From JACCXG01 sp963836735 (lineage in GTDB: Bacteria; Acidobacteriota; Vicinamibacteria; Vicinamibacterales; 2-12-FULL-66-21), in NCBI GenBank assembly GCA_963836735.1, contig CAWIKP010000037.1, positions 372,001-436,000 on the forward strand: a DNA stretch of 64,000 bases. The letters run 5' to 3'. Positions 47,001 through 56,442 of the stretch are shown here, piece by piece; the first letter of the stretch is position 1; each line of letters starts with the position of its first letter. The notes beneath the pieces were generated by a model. It searched no databases, was not told the DNA's origin, and saw nothing but the letters and a program-made list of their open reading frames with translations. A program made the position numbers and the translations under genes.

Positions 47001-47486
47001 CTACTTCGGCTGCTGCAGGTAGTTGATCATGATCACGAGATCCTCGTTGCCCACCTGCTTCAGTCCGTGAGAGCTGCCGGGCCGGGTGAGGACCGCGGTG
47101 CCGGGCCCCACCTCGATCGGCTTCCCGTCGATGGTCATGATGCCGCGGCCGCTGAGCACGTAGTAGATCTCGTCCTCCTGCTGCTCGTGATAGCCGATGG
47201 CCGATCCCGGCTTGAGCGCGCGCTTCCGGAACACCATCGCCAGCTTCGGCGTGTCCTTGAAGAACGAATAGCCGATCGTCTGGCCGCCGCCTTTGTGCGT
47301 GCCGGGTTCCTCCCGCGCCACGTCGGCGTCCCGCTCGAGCACGTAGCCGCCCGCGAATTTCTCGGGCGGCATCGGCCTGGGCCGGCCGGGGATCGCGGCG
47401 GGCGTGGCTGATTGCGGGCGTGCGGCGACGGCGGCCAGAGCGACGGTCGCCACGAGCAGCGTGGACGCGATTGTGCGCTGCATCAC
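47001..47486 (-). CDS. Exported cupin-domain protein
   Basis: Signal peptide (STLLVATVALAAVAARPQS) and a single cupin barrel: KPGSAIGYHEQQEDEIYYVL (His and Glu ligands), GRGIMTIDGKPIEVGPGTAV, RPGSSHGLKQVGNEDL (second His). 161 residues, intact. It may bind or isomerise a sugar in the periplasm. It is divergent from the TonB receptor with the putative LacI operator between them, so it may belong to the same regulon. Confidence 0.9.
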   Translation of the reverse strand: MMQRTIASTLLVATVALAAVAARPQSATPAAIPGRPRPMPPEKFAGGYVLERDADVAREEPGTHKGGGQTIGYSFFKDTPKLAMVFRKRALKPGSAIGYHEQQEDEIYYVLSGRGIMTIDGKPIEVGPGTAVLTRPGSSHGLKQVGNEDLVIMINYLQQPK

Positions 47487-47562
47487 GATGCGATCCTCCC
47501 GAACAGCAGGTGGATGATGTGCACTTGCAATAGAACGGCTGACGCGGGGAGAGATAGCAAAC

Positions 47563-47578
47563 TTTACCGCTAAAGTAA
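47563..47578 (-). promoter_or_regulatory. Putative LacI-family operator upstream of the TonB receptor
   Basis: TTTACCGCTAAAGTAA in the cupin-TonB divergent gap, 92 bp before the receptor start codon. 15 of 16 bases match the reverse complement of the site in front of the LacI gene at 36061. The position could repress both divergent genes. Confidence 0.6.
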
Positions 47579-47654
47579 ACGCCCTGCGTCGGAGCCTGTG
47601 ATACCGTATCGGCCGGTTTCACGTCGTACGGGTGGACGAGGAGGAGGAGACGTT

Positions 47655-50600
47655 ATGAACTGGTCAGGGGTGCGATGCCACAGCTGGCGGGTGCGCCTCC
47701 TGCTGGTGGCGCTCACGCTCGGCGTGCTGCCGGGCATCGCGTATGCGCAGGACTTTCGCGGCGGCGTCGTCGGCACAGGTCACCGACGAATCCGGCGGCG
47801 GTGCTGCCGGGCGTCACGGTCACGGTCACGAACAAAGACACGAACGTCAGCAACGACGGCCGTTACCAACGAGTACCGGGGCGTACACGCTGCTGTACCT
47901 GACGCCGGGCACCTATCGTGTGAGCGCCGAGCTGCAGGGCTTCAAGAAAGTCATGCGCGAGAACGTCGAGGTCCGCGTCGGCGATCGCCTCGAAATCGAC
48001 TTCAAGCTGGAAGTCGGCGGCCTCGAAGAAGTCGGTCACCGTCGCCGCCGAGACGCCGCTGCTCGAGACCCGCAGCGGATCGGCCGGCCAGGTCATCGAC
48101 GAGAAGCGGATCGCGCTGATGCCGCTCTCGGACGGCAATCCGTTCGTGCTCGCGCGGCTCGCGCCCGGCGTCGCCTATCACGGCGACCTGAAGTTCTCGC
48201 GTCCGTTCGACAACGGCGGCACGTCCGACTTCACCGCCGACGGCGGCCCGGGCCGCAACGAGTTCACGCTCGACGGCTCGCCGAACATGGCGAACGGCCG
48301 CCGCGTCGCGTTCGTGCCGCCGGCCGGCGCCGTCCAGGAGTTCAAGGTCGAGACGGCGACCTTCGACGCCCAGCAGGGCCACACCGCCGGCGCGACGGTG
48401 AACGTCACGCTGAAGAGCGGCACCAACAAGATCAAGGGCGACGCCTACTACCACTACCGCGACGAGGCGCTGTCGCGGCAACGACTTCTTCCTCGAGCGC
48501 GCCGGCCGGCCGAAGGCGCGCATGGACTACAAGCGCTACGGCTTCAACGCCGGCGGGCCCGGCGTTGCTCGGCAAGCTCTACGACGGCCGCAACAAGACG
48601 TTCTTCTTCACCGCGCTTCGAGTGGCTGTACGACACGTTCCCGGAGCCGGGCCAGTTCACCGTGCCGACCGAGGCGCAGCGCAACGGCGACTTCTCGGCG
48701 CTGCTCTCGCAGGGCATCGTCATCTACGATCCGCTGACCGCCGTGCGGCGCGCCGACGGCCGCATCGAGCGGCAGCCGTTCCCGAACAACATCATCCCGG
48801 CGGAGCGCATCAGCCCGATCGCGCGCGAGTACCTGAAGTACTACCCGCTGCCGAACCAGGCCGGGCACCGCCACCGGGCTGCAACAACTACATCACCACG
48901 AACCCGCGCGGCGACGACTTCTACTCGATGAACTACCGCGTCGATCACGTCCTCACCGACAAGCAGCGGTTCTTCGTCCGCTACTCGCGCAACAACCGCG
49001 TCGAGAACCGCGGCAACTGGACCGGCGAGGTCAACGGCATCCTGCCGACCGGCAACTTCCTCTATCCGCATCAACGACGCGGTCAACGTCGACCACGTCT
49101 GGACGATGTCGCTCGTCGTCGCTGCTGAACGTGCGCGCGAGCTGGTCGCGCTTCCAGGAGCCGAGCATCCGGCAGCACCAGGGCATCTTCGATCCCGTCG
49201 ACGCTCGGGTTCCCGCTCGGCCGCGACGCAGTACTTCGGCGACAACAAGTACTTCCCGCGCTTCGAGTTCGACGACAGCTCGTTCAGCGATCTCGGCGAC
49301 TCGTTCTCGGGCGGCACGAACGCGAGCATCTACTCGTTCCAGCCGACCTGGACGCTGATCCGCGGCAGCCACAGCTTCCGGTCCGGCGGCGACTTCCGCG
49401 TCTATCGCGAAGAGAGCTTCCCGAGCGTGCACTCGGCCGGCCGCTACGACTTCGCGCGCGGCAGCGCCTCGCTGTTCACCAAGCAGCTCGACAACTCGTC
49501 CGCCGGCGGCGATCGGCCAGGATCTCGCGGCCATGCTGCTCGGCTTCCCGAGCGGCGGCCTGATCGACCGCAGCACCGATCGCTTCAACCAGGTGATCTA
49601 CGGCGGCGTGTTCTTCCAGGACGACTGGAAGGTCAACAACAAGCTGACGCTGAACCTCGGGCTGCGCTGGGAGTACGAAGGCGCGCCGACCGAGCGCGAC
49701 AACCGCAACGTGCGCGGCTGGGATCCCGACGCGCGAGCTCGCGATCACGTCGGCCGCGCAGGCGGCGTATGCGCGCGAACCCGATCCCCGAGGTCCCGGC
49801 CAGCGCGTTCCGCGTGCGGGGCGGGCTGCACGTTCGCCGAGCGACAGCAATCGCGGCACCTACAACCCGGACATGAACAACTTCCAGCCGCGCGTCGGCT
49901 TCGCCTACCAGGTCAACGAGAAGACCGTCCTCCGCGGCGGCTGGGCGATCTACGCGGTGCCGGCGCTGTTCGACATCAGCGGCATCTACCAGCCGGGTTC
50001 TCGCAGGCCGACCAACATCGTGCCGACGCTCGACACCGGGCGTGACGATCCGCGCGAACGCTCGCCAATCCGTTGCCGGACGGCGTGCGCGACGCCGCCG
50101 GGCAGCAGCCACGGCGTCGAATACGTTCGTCGGCCGCGGCATCGGCCGCTTCAACGACGACCTCGACTACCAGAACGGCCAGTCGATGCGCTGGTCGGTC
50201 AGCATGCAGCGCGAGCTGCCGGGGCAGTGGGTCGTCGAGGGCGCGTACGTGGCGAGCCGCAGCTACGACCTGTCGACCGACTACAACCTGAACTTCGTTC
50301 CGCGGCAGTACCTGTCGACGTCGCACGTCCGCGACAACGACGGTCAACTGTTCCTGACCGCGAACGTCACCAATCCGTTCGCCGGGCTGCTGCCCGGCGA
50401 GGGACTCAACAGCGCCACCGTCCAGCGGCAGCAGCTGCTGCGGCCGTATCCGCAGTTCAGCAACATCGACGTGCGCCGCTACGACGGGTCGAGCAGGTTC
50501 GACTCCGCGCAGTTCCGCCTCGAGCGGCGGTTCAGCGGCGGATACACCGTGCTCGACCAGCTACACCTGGTCGGACTTCAAGGAGAAGGTGACGCCGGCT

Positions 50601-51238
50601 GAACGACACGCGACACCGACTACGAGGAGCGGCTACCAGGACACGCACCTGCCGCACCGGCTGGTGATGAACGGCATCTGGGAACTGCCGTTCGGCCAGG
50701 GCCGGCGGTTCGCCAGCGACGCCAACCCGGTCGTCAACGCGATCATCGGCAACTGGAGCGTCTCGGCGATCTGGAACTGGCAGTCGGGCCGTCCCAACCT
50801 GACGATGGGCAACGTGTACTACGACGGCGACATCACGCAGCTGAAGACGAACTACACGAATGACCCCGACGTCAGCCGGTGTTCGACACCAGCGGGTTCT
50901 ACTTCCACGATGCGGCGGTGCAGACCAACGGCGTGGACGATCCGGCGAAGCAGCGCGCCGACACGCGCATCCAGCTGACGCAGCAACATCCGGACGATTC
51001 CGACGCCGCTGGAACGGCCTGCGCGGGCCGCGCTACACCAACTGGGACATGTCGTTCGTGAAGGGCTTCGAGATCGGGCCACGTGCGCGCCCAGTTCCAC
51101 ATCGAGCTCTACAACGCGTTCAACGACGTGTTCTACAACAACCCGAACCTGACGCCGACCAGCGCGGACTTCGGCAAGGTGAACAGCCAGAACAACCTGC
51201 CGAGGAACATCCAGATCGGGACGAAGATCATCTTCTGA
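47655..51238 (+). CDS. Oar-like TonB-dependent receptor (many frameshifts)
   Basis: Outer-membrane active transporter of about 1190 residues. Signal peptide (LLLVALTLGVLPGIAYAQ), carboxypeptidase-like regulatory domain (QVTDESGG, TNEYGAYTLLYLTPGTYRVS), plug (SDGNPFVLARLAPGVAYHGD, GPGRNEFTLDGSPNMANGRR, QEFKVETATFDAQQGHTAG), barrel strands, and C-terminus QNNLPRNIQIGTKIIF with terminal aromatic. About fifteen indels from 47770 to 51080; at several (47772, 48478, 49735) adding one GC/CG unit restores frame. No premature stop remains once frames are joined. Likely imports large plant- or fucose-derived oligosaccharides, controlled by the LacI operator upstream. Confidence 0.88.
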
Positions 51239-51240
51239 GA

Positions 51241-51362
51241 CTAGATCGGTTCAGGGGTTCAGGGGTTCCGGGGTTCAGGGTTCGGTTCAAGGTTCTGGTT
51301 GAACCGAACTCCTGAACCAGCGAGCCGTTCTGAACCTCGAACCGTGAACCCTTGAACCCCTC
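51241..51362. repeat. GGGTTCA-heptad inverted repeat
   Basis: Left arm GGTTCAGGGGTTCAGGGGTT with further units, right arm GAACCTCGAACCGTGAACCC and TTGAACCCC, loop around CTGGTTGAACCGAACTCCTG. Same GGGTTCN family as 28854-29120. Directly after the receptor stop codon, so it may form the transcript end. Confidence 0.82.
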
Positions 51363-51832
51363 TTCACCCTACCGCGTTCAGGTCCAGCGACTCGAGAGCG
51401 TTCCGCTCGCCGTCATGCGGCGTCAGGCGAAGCCGGCCGATCTGTCGCGCCTGGTGCCTCAGTGCTGTGGCCTGGTCTGGGACGTCGTCCGTGCTCAGAA
51501 GACAAGGCCGGTCGGCATGTGGCGATCTATTGGGATGGCAGCATCCGGCTCGAGGTCGGCGTCGAGCTCCAGGCGCCGTTCAGCCAGCAGGGTGAAGTCG
51601 TCCGCTCGGCAACGCCTGCCGGCGTCGTGGCCTCGACAACCCACTTTGGCCCCTATGCCGGCCTGGGGGCGGCGCACGACGCGGTCCGGCAGTGGTGCGG
51701 CGCCAACAGCACCGCCTCGCCGGCCCGAACTGGGAGATCTACGGGCACTGGGAGTCCGAATGGAATTCGGATCCCTCACGAATCCGGACGGATATTTACT
51801 ATCTGTTGACGGCGGCGTCGGGCCTGTTCTGA
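51352..51832 (+). CDS. GyrI-like/AraC effector-binding domain protein (two frameshifts)
   Basis: About 160 residues of the SOUL/GyrI small-molecule-binding fold: YRVQVQRLESVPLAVMRRQA, LVPQCCGLVWDVVRAQK, then VAIYWDGSIRLEVGVELQAP and TPAGVVASTTHFGPYAGLGA, then NWEIYGHWESEW and IRTDIYYLLTAASGLF-stop. Frame changes of -1 near 51510 and 51715. The only start codon in frame (TTG 51352) lies inside the repeat, so the repeat has replaced or created the translation start. Stand-alone GyrI-like proteins bind hydrophobic small molecules; target unknown. Confidence 0.78.
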
Positions 51833-51852
51833 CGGTTGCCGAACCGGTGAAG

Positions 51853-51945
51853 TGAACGCCGAACCCTGAACCCGAACCCCGAACCCTGAACCTCGAACCG
51901 AACCTTTGAACCTTGAACCTTGGAACCCCTGAACCTCTTCCAGCA
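51853..51945. repeat. GAACCCT-heptad single arm
   Basis: Tandem CCGAACCCTGAACCCGAACC-type units followed by TTGAACCTTGAACCTTGGAA, all in one orientation, with no complementary arm next to it. It could pair with the GGGTTCA arm at 51241, enclosing the GyrI-like gene. It lies between two gene 3' ends. Confidence 0.75.
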
Positions 51946-51955
51946 GCATGTCCGT

Positions 51956-53752
51956 TTACTTCTGTCGCTGCGGCGATGCGTCCCGTGTCTTGACCGGATT
52001 GTCGAACATCGCGTGTCTGACCCAGGTGCCCCGCACGGTCTGTTCGCCAGGAACGAAGAGCGTGGAGAATTCCGGCTGCCGGTGCAGCTGCAATGAGGCC
52101 TTCGCCGGGGCGACCGACGAGACGGCAAGCCCGCCGACGCTCCGAAGGGTGCTCAGCGCTTCGGCCGAGAGCGGCGCCGACAGGGATGGCCGGTTCCGCA
52201 CCGGTGGCGGCAGCGCGCTGATGATTTTCTCGAACTCGGGAGAGCGTTCGCGGCTCGCGACGAGAAGGAAGTGCTCCCGGCCCCCCCGGCTCGACACTTC
52301 CCATGAGAGTTGTTCTTGTCTCTGATCCTTCCCCGGAAGACGATGGCTTTGCCCGGGTGCAAGCGGATTCGTACAGCGACAGACCGGGGAGCGGGAAGAG
52401 CAGGTACGATTCGCCCTGTTCGTCCTCATTGACGACGTACACGTAGGCGGGTTCTGAAACCTGCACATGGAAAGAGAGCTTGTCACCGCGGGTGAGGCGA
52501 TCATCGGAGCCGAGCTCTTCGTCCGAATCGTTGCGCTCCCGATAGAAGGCGGCAGTGATGCGATAGTCCGCAACCACTGGAGCAGGGGCGGCGGGAGTCG
52601 GGTTGGCTGGGAGGGCCGCGTTCGCTACGGCGTCGCGCCTGTCAGTGCGGGCAGGAAACCAGCCCCGATATGCGGCGAGCGCCGTGAGGCCCGCAACGAT
52701 CACGATCGCGGCCGCGATGGCCGTCAGCTGTGACCTGCTGAAGCGCGGTGATGCTCGATAGTCGGCCGGCGCGGCGGCAATCGGTACTGGCGAGGGCACT
52801 TTCCAGGGCGCCCGCGCTTGCGAATCGCTGCCCGGGATCTTCTGCCAGCGCGCGTTCGACGGTACGAATGAAGTCGTCGGGGAGATCGGGGCGGGCGTCC
52901 CGCAGCGGCCGTCGCGAGCCGCCCCGATCGTGCAGTCTGTGGATCTCGGTCCTGGTCCCACCGTCAACCGGGTACGAGCCGGTCACGAGGAAATAGAGCA
53001 GCACGCCAAGGCTGTAGATGTCGGAGGCCGGCGTCCGGTTCGCTCCGGCAAAGACCTCTGGAGCCAGGTAGATGGGGGTCCCGGCGAAATCGCTGCCCGG
53101 GAGGATCGGTGCGAGCTTCAACTCACGGCCGGCGCCGAAATCCATCAGCATCGTGCGGCCACCCTCGGCCCGCATGACGTTGTGCGCCTTGATGTCGCCG
53201 TGCAGCAGGCCGGCGCTGTGCACCGCGGCGAGTGCCCGGCACAGCTCGAGTCCGATGATCGCCGCTTCGCTCGCGCTGAGCGGCCCCCGCTCGCGGACGA
53301 TCGCGTCGAGCGTCCGCCCTTCAACCAGCTCCATCGACAGGCCGACCTCGTCGCCAATCCGTTCGGCGCCGAACACCCGGACCACGTCGGGGTGGCGGAT
53401 TCTCGCCAGCCGCCGCGCCTCCTGCAGCGCGCGGTCGTAATCGAACGCGGCACCCGGACGCGGCCGGATGATCTTCAGCGCGACGGGGATCTGAAGCGTG
53501 GGATCGACAGCCCGGTAGACCGTGCCGAACTGGCCGCGCCCAATCACTTCGACCAGCGTGAAGCGGCCCCAGGAGACAGCCGACTCGCCGCCGGATGCGC
53601 GTGCGAACTGCTCGAGAGACTCGAGCTCGTCCGCGATCGTTTCCTGCGCGCGGTTCGTGAGCAACTCCCGGATGCCGCCGCCAATCCACGGGCGTGCCGT
53701 CGGAGATGCGGGCGGCAGCCAGGATCAGCGGGTCGTCAGCGTTTGCGCTCAT
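51956..53752 (-). CDS. Ser/Thr protein kinase with TM helix and C-terminal DUF4384 domain (several frameshifts)
   Basis: N-terminus MSANADDPLILAAARISDGT, then the kinase: GRGQFGTVYRAVD (P-loop), VALKIIRPRP (Lys), LLHGDIKAHNVM (HGD instead of HRD), LMDFGAGREL (DFG), TPIYLAPEVF (APE), SDIYSLGVLLYFLV. A helix, QLTAIAAAIVIVAGLTALAA, crosses the membrane, and outside lies DUF4384: DYRITAAFYRERNDSDEELG, LSFHVQVSEPAYVYVVNEDE, LLFPLPGLSL and HFLLVASRERSPEFEKIISA. Frame changes near 53695, 52780 and in 52310-52380. About 598 residues. It overlaps the sigma-factor gene by 17 bp. The unusual HGD still retains the catalytic Asp. Confidence 0.85.
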
Positions 53753-54363
53753 GGGCCATCTCCTCTGCCAGTTTGACGAGCGCCCGACTGACGGCCATGT
53801 GCACCGCCGCCACACTCGGCTTGTCGAACATGTCGGCGATCTCGGCGAACGGCAGGCCCATCTCGATGCGCGCGATGATGAGTGCCTTGTCGTCCGGTCG
53901 CAGGCGCTCGAGCGCAGCCTCATAACGATCGAGCGTTTCCCGGCCGACCGCGAGGTCGAGCGGGGACCAATCCTTGGCGGCGATGTCGGGGTCGAGCGGA
54001 ACCGAGGGCCCCGTTCGTTGGTGATGCCGCGCGAGATCGCGGATGCGGTTCCAGAGCGCCGTGCGCACGTAGCCCTGGAATGCGCCTTCATGCCGCGGGT
54101 TGAAGGACGGGAGACGCTCGACGACGTGCATGAGCGTGTCCTGGACGAGGTCCTGGGTCTGCAGCGCGCCGCGCGCCGCGGGCGGCAAGCGCCCGTGCGC
54201 CCAGCGCTGGAGACGCGGCAGGTAGCGCGCGATCAGCGCCTCGAGCGCCTGCGCTTCGCCGCGGTTCGCCCGCAGCACCAGGTCGAAGGACGAGGTAGCG
54301 CTCGAGCGGCGCGTTCGTCGCCTGGACAGGCCCGTCCGCGCGGTCGTCGGCGCCATCGCTCAT
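53736..54363 (-). CDS. ECF-type sigma factor paired with the kinase (one frameshift)
   Basis: Acidobacterial ECF sigma factor of about 208 residues: SSFDLVLRANRGEAQALEAL, RYLPRLQRWAHGRLP, LQTQDLVQDTLMHVVERLPS (region 2) and LIIARIEMGLPFAEIADMFD with an HTH following. The start MSDGADDRADGPVQATNAPL lies in a second frame joined near 54300. Genetic coupling with a DUF4384 kinase suggests control by phosphorylation rather than by a classic anti-sigma. It may regulate the divergent protease genes; promoter sequences were not identified. Confidence 0.85.
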
Positions 54364-54499
54364 CGTGGGGTAGGGCTGGAGTAGAGCTGTTGCGGCGCTC
54401 ATCATAGCCTCTTCTGCCGACACCCCCAAAGCCGCGTCCAGTGGACCCGTACGCATGCCTACTGGGATATCAACGTCGCGGGACGAGGAAGCTAACGCG

Positions 54500-54612
54500 T
54501 CAGCGCCAGTCGCCGGCGGCGACAAAGGCTGCCCAGTAGAACGGATGAGTGCTTGGCCGCGTGCACGCCTGTCGCGCAAGACGGAGAGGCTGGCCTCGCT
54601 GACCGCATCGGC
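54500..54612 (-). pseudogene. C-terminal remnant of a CHAT-domain protein
   Basis: On the minus strand ADAVSEASLSVLRDRRARGQ and, after a one-base shift, HPFYWAAFVAAGDWR-stop match the end of the TPR-CHAT protein at 59850-59968 (ADAAHEASLALLRDRRSKGL and HPFYWAAFVAVGDWR). Only about 38 codons are left. It implies that a second CHAT gene once stood in front of the sigma/kinase genes. The rest of the 54364-54817 gap holds nothing I can support. Confidence 0.8.
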
Positions 54613-54817
54613 ACGTCACCTGTTCAATTACCGTCGCCCACACGTTAACTCCTGTATCGAGGCGGATTGAGAAGCCACTTCCAGGTAGCGGCAACACACG
54701 GTTTGGAGCTAGACTGCCGGCCCTGCCATTCGCGCCGTTGGCGCTCACGCTCGCGCGCGCGGCGGTATGGACGAACCCGAGGGTTGCCGTCATTCGATCA
54801 CCAAGAAGGAGCCCGAG

Positions 54818-56410
54818 ATGCCAGGCAAAGACCGCAAGCGTTGGACGGTCCTCATCTACATGGTCGCCGACGACCCGCAGGGCGGAGAGCTGCTGGACCG
54901 GCAGGCCGTCCAGGAGATGGACCAGATCACCAAGGCGACACTGCTCGGTCAAGAACACGGAGGATCTTATGTCGCGGTGCAGGTGGACTTTCGCACGCTT
55001 CCGGGGGTCTGGAGACGGTCGATCGGCGAGAGCACGTTCATAAGGCCCGAGAGCAATGCCGCGGATCCGGCGACGCTGTACGGGTTCTTCGACTGGGCCA
55101 CCGCCGAGTGCCCCGCCGACCACTACCTCCTGATCTTCTGGGGGCACAGCCGAGGGCAGTTCGGGATGTTCGGCGATTCCGACCCCTTCGACTACACGGC
55201 GCAGACCCTGACGCTCGAGGAACTCCGCACGGCGCTGACGGCGGCAAAGCGGTCGCTCCAGAAGCCAGTGGATGTGATTGCGTTCAAGGACTGCTTCATG
55301 GCGAACCTCGAGACCGCTTACGAGCTGAGCGGGCTCGCGGACTACCTGCTGGCGTCACCCGGGCTGGTGCCGGTTGAGGGGTGGCCCTACGAGGACATCT
55401 TCAATGCCCTCACCGGCGATGATGGGCACTCGAGGCAGCCGAGCGGATACTCGACGCGCTCAAGGAGTACTACGAAGATCAAGGCAAGAAAGGTAACAAG
55501 GGTCCGCACAAGGAAGTGCCGTATTCGCTGCTCAGCACAGAGGGTGCGGTCCCAGTCGTCGAAGGCATTGGAGGCGCTGCTCGGCGAAAGACCGCCCAAG
55601 CGTCGATAAGGCTGAGAAGACGACTCCGCCCAAAGCTGAAAGCCGCCGCCCGTGCTGCTGGGGACCCAGCGCTCGCGGACCTGGGTCAGCTGGTCGGCAA
55701 CGGCCGATGCCGAGCGCTCAAGCCGCGAGGGGGCGCAAGGCCAAAGGGCGCAAGGCTCGACAAGTAGCCTCCGACGCGCTGACGGGAAACTAGATGCGCT
55801 CATCCAGGCCCTCGGGAATGCCAAGCCGGCTAGCACGGAGCCGCCACGTGCTCGAGGCATTGCCCCCACCTCCGACGGGCTCGTCATTGCCCACACTGGA
55901 AAGGACTTCGGCGGAGTGAGCGTCTTCGTGTTCCCCGAGTCGACGAAGGATCAGCGGGATTCAATGCTCACCCGTCTTGCGGACGAGAAGGCCTACCGAC
56001 GCCTGGCAATCAGCAAGGACACTAAATGGGCCGACATCGCGCTTGGGAGGATGCCGATCCCAGAAGCCCGTCCAGTCCAGGATGTGTCGAAGGCCATCGC
56101 CTTGTTCGAGCAACTGGAGCGCCTGGGCGTCGGCACCGACCCCGCGTCTGCGGCCCGTGCCAACGCCTACCTCCGGCGCCGCGCCCGGTTTTCCCGAAAC
56201 ACGGACCCGACCGAGGCCGATTTCGCCGAGTCCGCGCAATACGCGGCAATCGCTGACCTCGCCGTACGCCTGGCCGACTTCGCAGCAGCCAAGGGCGGCG
56301 CCGACTTCAACAAGGGCGGCGCCGACTTCAACAAGGGTGGCGCCGACTTCGGCGCCGACAAGGGTGGGGCCGACTTCGACAAGGGTGGGGCCGACTTCGG
56401 TCCTGCTTAG
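54818..56410 (+). CDS. C11 (clostripain)-family cysteine protease with KGGADF-repeat tail (frameshifts)
   Basis: Caspase-like clan CD protease. Start after AAGGAG: KRWTVLIYMVADDPQGGELL, then catalytic His in LLIFWGHSRGQFGMFG and Cys in VDVIAFKDCFMANLETAYEL, SPGLVPVEGWPYEDI. From about 55425 the frame changes (AAERILDALKEYYEDQGKKG), then passes a Lys/Ala-rich linker with more indels (55560-55790) to a C-terminal domain (GKLDALIQALGNAKP, VFVFPESTKDQRDSML, KAIALFEQLERLGVG) and the KGGADF repeats. About 530 residues. No signal peptide, so cytoplasmic. C11 proteases are often auto-processed. Followed 32 bp later by the TPR-CHAT gene, a second clan CD protease, and preceded divergently by the sigma/kinase pair. 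Confidence 0.85.
56291..56407 (+). repeat. In-frame 21-bp tandem repeat encoding KGGADF(N/D)
   Basis: Five copies of a 7-residue unit end the C11 protease: KGGADFN twice, KGGADFGAD, KGGADFD, KGGADF-GPA. At DNA level AAGGGCGGCGCCGACTTCAA alternates with AAGGGTGGGGCCGACTTCGA, so copies differ mostly at third positions, which argues for selection on the peptide rather than a very recent expansion. Confidence 0.95.
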
Positions 56411-56442
56411 CGAGTCACTGACGGTTACGAGGAGTGCGCCGC

